In this document: in pieces, positions 1 through 5,517 of the stretch
Layout: every line of letters starts with the position of its first letter
Numbering within the stretch: the first letter of the stretch is position 1
NCBI GenBank assembly: GCA_038214295.1
Contig: JBBQSA010000089.1
Location: 1 to 5,517 of the forward strand
From: SHZI01 sp038214295
GTDB lineage: Bacteria; Pseudomonadota; Gammaproteobacteria; Steroidobacterales; GCA-2729495
Reading direction: 5' to 3'
Length of the DNA: 5,517 bases
Notes under the pieces: generated by a model
Told to the model about the DNA's origin: nothing
The model's input: only the letters and a program-made list of their open reading frames with translations
Databases searched by the model: none
Translations under genes and position numbers: made by a program

Positions 1-918
1 GCAGGACTCCACTTATCTCAACCGCGAAGACTGTCTAGAAAAGCGAGGCCACCTCTCCTGGGGGGGCTTGAAGAAATCACACGGATTGTTGAGGAGCCCC
101 TTGCGACCACGTCCATCATTCCGATGCACTTCCTCTCCAAACTTGCGGCGGAGCACGTCAAGGTGGTGCTTTCGGGGCAAGGAGCTGACGAGGCCCTCGG
201 TGGCTATGACCGTTATCGGGGCTACCTGCTGTCCAGTCTGGTGCCGTCGACCCTGGCGCCATTCGCGCGGCGAGTCGTTCGGGCGGCGGGTATTCACAAC
301 GACCAAGTGACGCGTGGCATCGATACAATCGCAGTGGCCGACGAGAGCGACCGTCTGCTCACCACCTGGCAGGTATTTTCGCCGGACGAAATTGAGCGGC
401 TAACTGGCCGCCGTGATTTTCGCGCTCGCGAGGTGCTCGACTATTCCTATCGTCTATTGAACTGTGCGGACCTGTCCTCACCTGTGGCCCGCATGATGCG
501 CCTGGATATGCGGATGGGTCTGCCGGACGACCTTCTGCTCTATACCGACCGAATCACGATGCGGCAGTCAGTCGAGTGCCGGGTGCCCTTCCTGGATACA
601 GAGTTTGTTGATTTCATTGAGAGTCTGCCCTTGCGCTTCAAGGTTACCCCGCGAGGTGGAAAGCGCCTGCATCGGGCGGCAGCGCGCCAGGTGCTGCCCC
701 CGGCTATCATCCAGCGCCGCAAGAAGGGCTTTGCGTCCCCGACCCGCGCCTGGTTCTCGGATTCAGACCGGCTTCGCGCAATCTTCGCGGAGCGGGGCGG
801 GGCATTGAGCCAGTTTGTCGATCCGGCAGGAGTCGAGCAGGTAATCCGTGCCCACGGTGCCGGCATCAATCAGGAGCGGCAGATCTTCTTGCTGCTCACG
901 CTCGCCTTTGCACTCTGA
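1..918 (+). CDS. Asparagine synthase-type amidotransferase, C-terminal part (5' end outside window)
   Basis: This is the synthetase half of a glutamine-dependent asparagine synthase family protein. The family uses ATP to activate a carboxylate and ammonia from glutamine to amidate it; in polysaccharide loci the acceptor is often not aspartate. The frame is open from position 1 to the TGA at 916-918. Visible signatures in order are EEPLATTS (about 88-111), SGQGADEALGGYDRY (172-216), the DRITMRQSVECRVPFLD block (about 547-597) and the KRLHRAA and RRKKGFASP blocks (about 661-740). The glutaminase domain and the SGGxDS ATP loop lie upstream of the window. Upstream of about position 66, codon use in this frame is poor. 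The +1 frame (starting at position 2) reads more like protein there, so a one-base loss in the G run at 60-66 is possible. An ATG at 124 exists but lies inside the conserved domain and is not a credible start. The family is certain; the acceptor is unknown. Confidence 0.9.
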   Translation, partial: AGLHLSQPRRLSRKARPPLLGGLEEITRIVEEPLATTSIIPMHFLSKLAAEHVKVVLSGQGADEALGGYDRYRGYLLSSLVPSTLAPFARRVVRAAGIHNDQVTRGIDTIAVADESDRLLTTWQVFSPDEIERLTGRRDFRAREVLDYSYRLLNCADLSSPVARMMRLDMRMGLPDDLLLYTDRITMRQSVECRVPFLDTEFVDFIESLPLRFKVTPRGGKRLHRAAARQVLPPAIIQRRKKGFASPTRAWFSDSDRLRAIFAERGGALSQFVDPAGVEQVIRAHGAGINQERQIFLLLTLAFAL

Positions 919-1029
919 TCCGGGTCGAGCCGGGCCAGATCCACACTATCGCCGCGGTCCAAGCGGCCGGTTGTGCCGGGGCTAAACCCCACGGGCCATT
1001 GGCATCTGGCGCAAGGATGCTAGAAATAC

Positions 1030-1060
1030 GTGACACTTATGACGTAATCAGCTGTTTAAT
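1030..1060 (+). promoter_or_regulatory. Candidate sigma-70 promoter upstream of the glycosyltransferase gene
   Basis: A short AT-rich island (about 1021-1085) stands out in an otherwise GC-rich window. It contains GTGACA at 1030-1035 (5 of 6 matches to the -35 consensus) and TTTAAT at 1055-1060 (5 of 6 to the -10 consensus), separated by 19 bp, slightly longer than ideal. Transcription would begin near 1067, about 25 nt before the ATG at 1092. An inverted repeat, GTAAT at 1044-1048 and ATTAC at 1061-1065 with a 12-nt spacer, overlaps the -10 element and could be an operator. This is sequence resemblance only. If real, it would let the glycosyltransferase-exosortase pair be transcribed independently of the upstream amidotransferase. 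Confidence 0.35.
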
Positions 1061-1091
1061 ATTACAAATTGCCCTTAGTATTCACCGCAGA

Positions 1092-1874
1092 ATGTCACGA
1101 ACTGCACACGAATCGACCGGCGGCCGCGTCAGAATCCTGGGCGTCCCCATGGATTGCGTGTCCATGGCCGAGGCGGTCGTGCGGGCGGACGACGCCATTA
1201 GGGCCGGTCGGCAGATGTCAATCTATGCCATTAATCCGGAAAAGATCGTCGCCGCCTCCGCCGACCCCCACCTCCTGGAAGCTATTTCGGCGGCTGGCCT
1301 TCTGATCCCTGACGGCATTGGCGCGGTGCTTGCCGCCCGTTTGGGCGGAGCTCGCGGTGTGCCTCGGGTTCCCGGGGCGGACCTGATGCCGGAGCTATGT
1401 TCCCTGGCTGCGCTACGGGGCTATCCGATTTTTGTATTTGGCGCCAGGCCGGAAGTGACGCCGCGCGCCTGTGTTGCGTTGAAGGAGGCCTATCCCGGGT
1501 TACGCATTGCCGGTCATCAGAATGGATACTTGAGCCCGACTGAGCGCGCCGGTCTCCCTGATCGCATCAATGCTAGCGGTGCCCGATTGCTATTCGTTGG
1601 TCTGGGGAGCCCGCAGCAGGAGCTTTGGATCCACGAGAATCTGTCGAAGCTGACGACGGTAAGCATTTGCCAGGGCGTCGGCGGGACTATCGACGTTCTC
1701 GCCGGGCGGGTTAAGCGCGCGCCGGCTGCGTGGCGCAGATCCTATCTCGAGTGGCTGTATCGATTTCTCAGCGAGCCAAGCCGCCTGCGGCGATTTCCGA
1801 GACTCGTCAAGTTCGCCTGGCAGGTCTGGAAAGAACGCATCGTCTTGCCGGTCTCCCGTGGCAGCAGTACATAG
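1092..1874 (+). CDS. WecG/TagA/CpsF family (GT26) glycosyltransferase
   Basis: This 260-residue protein belongs to the family that transfers an N-acetylhexosamine, classically ManNAc, from a UDP-sugar to an undecaprenyl-diphosphate-linked sugar on the cytoplasmic face of the inner membrane. Family marks from the ATG at 1092 are INPEK around residues 47-51, IPDG at 72-75 with Asp74 matching the catalytic aspartate of TagA-type enzymes, RVPGAD at 92-97, GSPQQE at 172-177 and GGTIDVLAGRVKRAP at 197-211. The C-terminal basic and aromatic tail (YLEWLYRFLSEP followed by arginines) is the membrane-associating appendage. Length is normal for the family. The frame is open back to a TTG at 999, but residues added there read as non-family sequence and cross the AT-rich promoter-like island, so 1092 is preferred. 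No clear Shine-Dalgarno is visible. The exosortase gene follows after 18 nt, probably in the same operon. The sugar transferred cannot be told from sequence. Confidence 0.9.
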   Translation: MSRTAHESTGGRVRILGVPMDCVSMAEAVVRADDAIRAGRQMSIYAINPEKIVAASADPHLLEAISAAGLLIPDGIGAVLAARLGGARGVPRVPGADLMPELCSLAALRGYPIFVFGARPEVTPRACVALKEAYPGLRIAGHQNGYLSPTERAGLPDRINASGARLLFVGLGSPQQELWIHENLSKLTTVSICQGVGGTIDVLAGRVKRAPAAWRRSYLEWLYRFLSEPSRLRRFPRLVKFAWQVWKERIVLPVSRGSST

Positions 1875-1892
1875 GTTGGCTCGTCCATCAAA

Positions 1893-3518
1893 ATGAACTC
1901 AAGCGTGCAAACGCCCGAAGTGGCGACACCGAAGTACCCTGGTCTCAAGGCGGGCCTTGTTCTACTTGTGGTCGTGCTCGTTGCCGCGATGTTCTGGGAC
2001 AGCTTCGTGGAAATGGAGCGCCTGTGGCAGCAGCCCGAATACAGCCACGGGTACCTGATCCCGTTTCTTGCCGCTTACCTGTTCCTGATTCGCTGCGAGC
2101 AGCTCGTTGCTGCGAGCCCGCGCCCGGCCTGGAGCGGCGTCTGGGCGCTCGTAGCCGCCATGCTGGTGCTGCTGGCGGGCGAACTCAGTGCCCTGTTTGT
2201 AATCACGCAATATGCCTTTCTCCTTACGATGGGCGCCATTGCCCTGGCGTTTTTCGGCTACCGGGGCCTGCGAGCGATCTGGGCTTCGCTGGCGATGCTG
2301 GTTTTCCTCGTTCCTCTGCCCGTACTGATCCAGTACAAGTTGTCGTCCGGCCTGCAATTCATCTCTACCGACCTCGCGGCGTGGTTTCTCCGGGCGGTGG
2401 GTTTTGCTGTATTCGTCGAGGGAAACGTGATCGACCTGGGGGTCTCCAAGCTTCAGGTGGTTGAGGCCTGCAGCGGCCTGCGTTACCTGTTTCCCCTGAT
2501 GTGCTTCGGCTTCATTTGCGGGTATGTCTATCGCGGCCCGCGCTGGCAGCGTCTGCTGATCCTTGCGTCGACAATTCCCATTACGATCGTAATGAACAGT
2601 TTCCGGATTGCCGTCACGGGCATCCTCTACAACACCTATGGCATTGGCGCAGGCGATACCTTCCTGCACTATTTTGAAGGCTGGGTGATCTTTGTCGGCT
2701 GCCTGCTGCTCCTGTTCATGGAAATGATCATCCTGGCGAAGTTGCAGGGCCGTAAGCTCGATGACGTCTTTGATCCGCAGTTGCCGTCCATCCCGGCAAT
2801 TCGGGCCGTTCCCGCCACCCTGCACGTCGCGTGGCCCTCCCTGGCAGTCGTAGTTGTTCTGGCGCTTGGGCTCGTTGGCGTCATCACGCTGTCCGGGCGC
2901 TCGGAGGTTCTGCCTGACAGGCAGTCGCTCGTCAGCTTTCCGTTGCGCCTGGGTGAGTGGTCGGGGACCGAAACGGAGATTTCCCCGGAAGAGCTGGATG
3001 TGCTCAAACTCACGGACTACGTTTCCGCCAACTACGCTAATGAACGCGGCGATTTTGTGAATTTGTATGTTGCCTACTATGCCTCGCAACGACAGGGAGC
3101 CTCGGTGCACTCGCCACGGGCCTGCCTCCCCGGAGGTGGCTGGAAGATCCTTGACAGCAAGATCGTGAAGCTGCCGGGCATCCTGCCGGACGGTAGTGAC
3201 CTTGAAGTTAATCAACTGGTAATTGGCACTGGCCGGACCCGGCAACTCGTCAACTACTGGTTTATGCAGCGTGGACGAGATCTCACCAGCGAGTACGCGG
3301 TGAAGTGGTACATATTCTGGGATTCCATTACCCGCCGGCGGACCGATGGCGCGTTGGTGCGGCTGGTTACGCCGCTTCCCGAGGAGGGCGGTGAAGAGCA
3401 AGCCGCGCAGCGCCTCGCTGAGCTTATTCGCGTGGCTGAGCCGCGCCTCTATTACCACATCCCGCAGGAATCGCTGATTCCAGCCGTTGAGCCTCCTGAC
3501 ACCGCCCTCCGGTTCTGA
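1893..3518 (+). CDS. xrtD: Exosortase fused to EpsI domain, XrtD-like (VPLPA-CTERM type)
   Basis: This 541-residue inner-membrane protein carries a transpeptidase-like exosortase domain (about 15-285) and a C-terminal EpsI domain (about 340-515). Exosortases cleave and process proteins with a C-terminal sorting tag made of a short motif, a transmembrane helix and a basic tail. About nine hydrophobic segments cover residues 17-284, and one more (about 312-334) leads into the EpsI domain, which should then face the periplasm. The catalytic set is present: Cys193 in VEACSGLRYLF, Arg238 in VMNSFRIAVTG and His259 in FLHYFEGW. These neighbourhoods match my memory of XrtD rather than XrtA, whose equivalent region reads differently around the Arg and His. 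The EpsI domain shows SVHSPRACLPGGGW (404-417), RQLVNYWFMQRGR and RRRTDGALVR. The ATG at 1893 is the only start that keeps the first membrane segment. No strong ribosome site is seen. Exosortase with EpsI is near certain; the XrtD subtype is likely. Confidence 0.92.
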   Translation: MNSSVQTPEVATPKYPGLKAGLVLLVVVLVAAMFWDSFVEMERLWQQPEYSHGYLIPFLAAYLFLIRCEQLVAASPRPAWSGVWALVAAMLVLLAGELSALFVITQYAFLLTMGAIALAFFGYRGLRAIWASLAMLVFLVPLPVLIQYKLSSGLQFISTDLAAWFLRAVGFAVFVEGNVIDLGVSKLQVVEACSGLRYLFPLMCFGFICGYVYRGPRWQRLLILASTIPITIVMNSFRIAVTGILYNTYGIGAGDTFLHYFEGWVIFVGCLLLLFMEMIILAKLQGRKLDDVFDPQLPSIPAIRAVPATLHVAWPSLAVVVVLALGLVGVITLSGRSEVLPDRQSLVSFPLRLGEWSGTETEISPEELDVLKLTDYVSANYANERGDFVNLYVAYYASQRQGASVHSPRACLPGGGWKILDSKIVKLPGILPDGSDLEVNQLVIGTGRTRQLVNYWFMQRGRDLTSEYAVKWYIFWDSITRRRTDGALVRLVTPLPEEGGEEQAAQRLAELIRVAEPRLYYHIPQESLIPAVEPPDTALRF

Positions 3519-3540
3519 GCAATTCTAATATTCATGTCAC

Positions 3541-3572
3541 GTGCCGGACCGGGCACCCCACCAGCCCGGTGC
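3541..3572. other. Overlapping GC-rich inverted repeats after the exosortase gene
   Basis: Three inverted repeats overlap here. ACCGGGC (3548-3554) pairs with GCCCGGT (3564-3570) around a 9-nt loop. GTGCC (3541-3545) pairs with GGCAC (3552-3556) around 6 nt. GCACC (3553-3557) pairs with GGTGC (3568-3572) around 10 nt. They cannot all form at once. The position, 22 nt after the exosortase stop, suits a transcript-end or RNA-stabilising hairpin. There is no T run on either side, so it is not a classical intrinsic terminator. Confidence 0.4.
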
Positions 3573-3604
3573 TAGCATATTGAGCTGGACCCCCTGACCC
3601 CGTT

Positions 3605-4759
3605 ATGGACTACACCGCCGCACCCCTGATCTTCCGCATCCGCAAAGCCCTGCGCTACGTCGGCCTCTATGGCGTCCGGCGCACGCTGGTCAAGATCGGT
3701 GGCCAGTACCACATGGGGCGGCAGTACGGGACGCTGCCTGCGAACCACGTGCGTACGGACTCGAAGGCCCACGTGGGGCTGATCGGCTGCGGCAACTTCG
3801 GTTATTCGGTGATCGCCCATTATCTGAAGAAGAACTACGGGCAGGTGGTGCGCGGGTGCATGGACGTCGAGGTCAACCGGGCGGCGTCGTTGTTCGAGCA
3901 CTACCGGGCCTGCTACTACACCACCGACGCGGACGAGATCATTGCCGACCCGGCGATCACGCTCGTCTACATCTCCTCGAACCACGCGAGCCACGCGGAG
4001 TACGCGATCAGGGCGCTCGCGGCGGGCAAGGACGTGCACATCGAGAAGCCGCACGTGGTCAACGACGACCAGCTCACGCGGCTGTGCGCGGCCCAGGAGG
4101 CGGCTCGTGCGGCCGGTCGCGGGCGCATCGTCTCCATCGGCTACAACCGGCCGGGCAGCGTCTTCGGCACGCTGATGCGGGACCAGCTGTGGCGTGAAGA
4201 CGGCGAGCTGATGCAGAACTGGTTCATCGCGGGCCACGAGATCGCCGCGGACCACTGGTACTTCCGGGAGGAGGAGGGGGGCCGGGTGCTCGGCAACCTC
4301 TGCCACTGGACTGACCTCACCTACCAGATGATGCCGCCCGAGCGGCGCTTCCCGATCCGGATCATTCCCACGCGCTCCGCCAAGTCCGACTGCGACATCG
4401 CCGTCACCTACGTGTTCGGCGACGGCTCGATCGCGGCCATCACCTTTTCCGCGAAGGGCCACGCCTTCGAGGGCGTCAAGGAGCGCTACGCCGCCCACCG
4501 CGGCAACACGCTCATCGCCATGGACGACTTCCAGCGGCTGGTGATGGACGTGGGGGCCGACAAGCAATCGTGGTCGCCACGCACCCGCGACCACGGCCAC
4601 GAGGCTTCCATCCGCCGCAGCTACGAGATGGCGGCCGACCGGTCCTCCGGCGGCCTGCCCACGGCCTACGTCTGGGAAGCGGGCCAGCTGTTCCTCCGGA
4701 CGAAGGAGGCGCTGGAGAAGTCGCAGCCGGTGGTTCTTGACGCCTGGCGGGCGGGCTAG
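3605..4759 (+). CDS. Gfo/Idh/MocA family sugar oxidoreductase with N-terminal extension
   Basis: This 384-residue NAD(P)-dependent oxidoreductase probably oxidises or reduces a sugar or nucleotide-sugar in the cytoplasm. The Rossmann motif is VGLIGCGNFG (57-66). The EKP motif is VHIEKPHVV (144-152) with Lys148, and the likely catalytic segment is GNLCHWTDL (230-238) with His234. The C-terminal half has the usual substrate-binding sheet. About 55 residues precede the Rossmann fold, rich in Arg and Lys (RIRKALRYVGLYGVRRTLVK); typical members begin within 5-10 residues of the fold. I recall similar leaders in polysaccharide-locus members but cannot check this. By hand count, 36 of the first 40 codons end in G or C, against 25-31 of 40 in the four other large genes here, which suggests separate ancestry. 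The upstream leader is C-rich with no Shine-Dalgarno. The family is certain; the substrate is unknown, with UDP-sugar 3-dehydrogenase or ketosugar reductase as candidates. Confidence 0.92.
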   Translation: MDYTAAPLIFRIRKALRYVGLYGVRRTLVKIGGQYHMGRQYGTLPANHVRTDSKAHVGLIGCGNFGYSVIAHYLKKNYGQVVRGCMDVEVNRAASLFEHYRACYYTTDADEIIADPAITLVYISSNHASHAEYAIRALAAGKDVHIEKPHVVNDDQLTRLCAAQEAARAAGRGRIVSIGYNRPGSVFGTLMRDQLWREDGELMQNWFIAGHEIAADHWYFREEEGGRVLGNLCHWTDLTYQMMPPERRFPIRIIPTRSAKSDCDIAVTYVFGDGSIAAITFSAKGHAFEGVKERYAAHRGNTLIAMDDFQRLVMDVGADKQSWSPRTRDHGHEASIRRSYEMAADRSSGGLPTAYVWEAGQLFLRTKEALEKSQPVVLDAWRAG

Positions 4760-4789
4760 GCTTTACCGCCGATGGTGATGCCGGTAGCC
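4759..4789 (+). other. Possible hairpin between the oxidoreductase and nucleotidyltransferase genes
   Basis: GGCT (4759-4762) can pair with AGCC (4786-4789), and ACCG (4765-4768) with CGGT (4782-4785). This gives an eight-pair stem with a two-T bulge and a 13-nt loop. It begins at the last base of the oxidoreductase stop codon and ends 10 nt before the next ATG. There is no T run after it, so it is a weak terminator candidate. It might instead affect translation of the downstream gene. Confidence 0.25.
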
Positions 4790-4799
4790 TGCCTAACCC

Positions 4800-5300
4800 A
4801 TGCGTCTTGCCAGTTTTGAAGCCATTGCACGCGCCTTGCAGTCTGGGGCGGTTCGCTACCTGGTTGCCGGAGGGCTTGCCGTCAATGCCCACGGCTACCT
4901 GCGCTTCACGAAGGATGTTGACCTGGTGGTCCAGCTTGATCCCGACAATATCCGGCGGGCCCTTGTGGCACTGGGCGGCCTTGGGTATCGCCCGGCGATT
5001 CCGGTGACCGTCGAGCAATTTGCTGATCCGCTGCAGCGAGAGGGCTGGATTCGCGAGAAGAACATGCAGGTTTTCCAGCTCTGGAGCGATGCCCACATCG
5101 AGACGCCAATCGATGTTTTTGTGAGTGAGCCATTTGCGTTCGACGAGGAATACGCACATTCAGTCGTCAAGCCACTGAGAGATGATCTGCCTGTGCACTT
5201 TGTCAGCATTCCAACGCTCATCCGCATGAAGGAACTGGCAAATCGCGACCAGGACCGGATCGACATCGAGCACCTGCGTATGAGACTGACCGATGGGTGA
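4800..5300 (+). CDS. Small nucleotidyltransferase-fold protein (DUF6036/AbiEii-like)
   Basis: This 166-residue protein has the minimal nucleotidyltransferase fold, which moves a nucleoside monophosphate onto a protein, RNA or small molecule. The core reads VAGGLAVNAHGYLRFTKDVDLVV (22-44, written here as its parts: Gly24-Gly25, then Asp39 and Asp41 of the metal-binding D-x-D). A third acidic residue is Asp105 in PIDVFVSEPF. The C-terminal IPTLIRMKELANRDQDRIDIEHL-type region, with Lys144, Arg149 and the DQDRID segment, matches the ending shared by AbiEii-like and DUF6036 proteins. All expected active-site acids are present, so it may be active. The next gene overlaps it by 8 nt, indicating a translationally coupled pair. 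Some relatives are toxins or antitoxins and many are uncharacterised. By hand count 25 of its first 40 codons end in G or C, unlike the preceding gene (36 of 40). A role in glycan synthesis is not supported by its sequence. No ribosome-binding site is evident. Confidence 0.82.
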   Translation: MRLASFEAIARALQSGAVRYLVAGGLAVNAHGYLRFTKDVDLVVQLDPDNIRRALVALGGLGYRPAIPVTVEQFADPLQREGWIREKNMQVFQLWSDAHIETPIDVFVSEPFAFDEEYAHSVVKPLRDDLPVHFVSIPTLIRMKELANRDQDRIDIEHLRMRLTDG

Positions 5301-5475
5301 CCAGGCCGACATGGGGCAGATCGACTGGTCGTTGACCACCTACGAGGGTGCCCGTCGTGAGCAGTTGCGACGGTGGTCCCAGCTGTCGCTAAGCCAGGTC
5401 ATCGAGGCGCTCGAGGAGATGGAGCAGCTGGCAGTGCGGTTTGGCAACGACGTTCCGGGTGCCTCCTCGCCATGA
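5293..5475 (+). CDS. Small helical protein of unknown function, partner of the nucleotidyltransferase
   Basis: This 60-residue protein overlaps the end of the nucleotidyltransferase gene by 8 nt. It begins with a short polar lead, then IDWSLTTYEGARREQLRRW, then a predicted helix, LSLSQVIEALEEMEQLAVRF, with spaced Leu, Ile and Val residues and many acids. There is no signal peptide or membrane segment. From memory, proteins with a W-S-L-T-T-x-E-G-x-R-R-x-Q-L motif often sit beside small nucleotidyltransferases, so it may be a binding partner, target or antitoxin; this could not be checked. It lacks an evident HEPN RxxxxH motif. An in-frame ATG at 5311 has an AGG about 6 nt upstream and is a plausible alternative start, giving 54 residues. 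Its TGA stop overlaps an ATG that opens a five-codon frame leading to the next gene. Confidence 0.68.
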   Translation: MGDQADMGQIDWSLTTYEGARREQLRRWSQLSLSQVIEALEEMEQLAVRFGNDVPGASSP

Positions 5476-5489
5476 CAGATAACCAGTAG
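5472..5489 (+). other. Five-codon minicistron bridging to the second asparagine synthase
   Basis: The sequence ATGA joins the stop of the small helical gene (TGA 5473-5475) to an ATG at 5472. That frame encodes Met-Thr-Asp-Asn-Gln and stops with TAG at 5487-5489, 2 nt before the ATG of the next gene. A ribosome finishing the small gene could reinitiate here and again at 5492, which would couple the genes without a Shine-Dalgarno. It may also be chance, given its length. Confidence 0.3.
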
Positions 5490-5491
5490 CC

Positions 5492-5517
5492 ATGTGCGGC
5501 CTGGCCGGCTTCCTCGG
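5492..5517 (+). CDS. Second asparagine synthase-type amidotransferase, N-terminal start (3' end outside window)
   Basis: The last 26 bases read Met-Cys-Gly-Leu-Ala-Gly-Phe-Leu plus two bases (GG) of a ninth codon. This is the hallmark N-terminus of class II glutamine amidotransferases of the asparagine synthase family. After removal of Met, Cys2 becomes the N-terminal nucleophile that hydrolyses glutamine to release ammonia. The start is fixed by the need for Cys at position 2. It lies 16 nt after the stop of the small helical gene, on the same strand, so it is probably in the same transcription unit. No Shine-Dalgarno is visible. GlmS and PurF also begin with a Cys after Met, but Cys-Gly-Leu-Ala-Gly-Phe is the asparagine synthase form. 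Confidence 0.85.

Noticed and set aside
978..990. GGGG-CTAAA-CCCC hairpin as a terminator for the upstream amidotransferase
   Set aside because: The stem is only four base pairs and no T run follows.
1000..1021. Sigma-54 promoter (TGGC...GC elements), considered because some exosortase genes use RpoN
   Set aside because: The GG and GC pairs are 9 bp apart instead of the strict 10, and the second element lacks the TTGC form.
999..1091. Upstream TTG extension of the glycosyltransferase (31 extra residues)
   Set aside because: The added residues are outside the family's usual length and cross the AT-rich promoter-like island. The ATG at 1092 gives a normal-length protein.
1730..2464. Open frame of 244 residues on the + strand spanning the glycosyltransferase end and exosortase start
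   Set aside because: It overlaps two well-supported genes in another frame and its translation is rich in Arg, Pro and Gly with no recognisable domain.
1962..3458. Long open frame (498 residues) on the minus strand opposite the exosortase gene
   Set aside because: The + strand encodes a complete exosortase-EpsI protein with all catalytic residues. The minus translation is polar and repetitive in Gln, Arg and Asn, as expected opposite membrane-protein codons.
3572..4600. Long open frame (342 residues) on the minus strand opposite the oxidoreductase
   Set aside because: It is a shadow of the very high third-position GC of the + strand gene. Its translation is a low-complexity run of Val, Arg, Asp and Ala with no family motif, while the + strand frame is an intact known enzyme.

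Overview
The window looks like part of a surface-polysaccharide and exosortase locus from a proteobacterium. The best guess is a gamma- or betaproteobacterium of moderately high GC. That rests on gene content and codon use, because no taxonomic marker is present. All six recognisable genes and one small hypothetical gene lie on the + strand.

Layout. Positions 1-918 hold the C-terminal part of an asparagine-synthase-type amidotransferase, cut by the window edge and with a suspected frameshift near position 66. Positions 919-1091 are non-coding and end in an AT-rich stretch with a candidate promoter. Positions 1092-1874 encode a WecG/TagA/CpsF family (GT26) glycosyltransferase. Positions 1893-3518 encode a 541-residue exosortase fused to an EpsI domain; its active-site neighbourhoods match the VPLPA-CTERM type, XrtD. 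After an 86-nt gap with overlapping GC-rich inverted repeats, 3605-4759 encodes a Gfo/Idh/MocA sugar oxidoreductase with markedly higher third-position GC than its neighbours. Positions 4800-5300 and 5293-5475 form an overlapping pair: a small nucleotidyltransferase-fold protein and a 60-residue helical protein of unknown function. The last 26 bases open a second asparagine synthase with the diagnostic Met-Cys-Gly start.

How the genes may work together (inference). The glycosyltransferase and oxidoreductase fit building and modifying a lipid-linked glycan. The two amidotransferases fit amidating or aminating glycan or sugar-acid groups, as asparagine-synthase paralogues are often found in such loci. 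The exosortase would process C-terminally tagged proteins at the inner membrane, and such proteins are commonly co-inherited with polysaccharide loci. No tagged substrate is encoded here. The nucleotidyltransferase and small-protein pair is the least explained part: it resembles two-gene nucleotidyltransferase modules, some of which are toxin-antitoxin systems, but its partner is not a recognisable HEPN protein.

No RNA genes, insertion sequences, CRISPR arrays or attachment sites were seen. No stretch longer than 300 bases lacks a gene.
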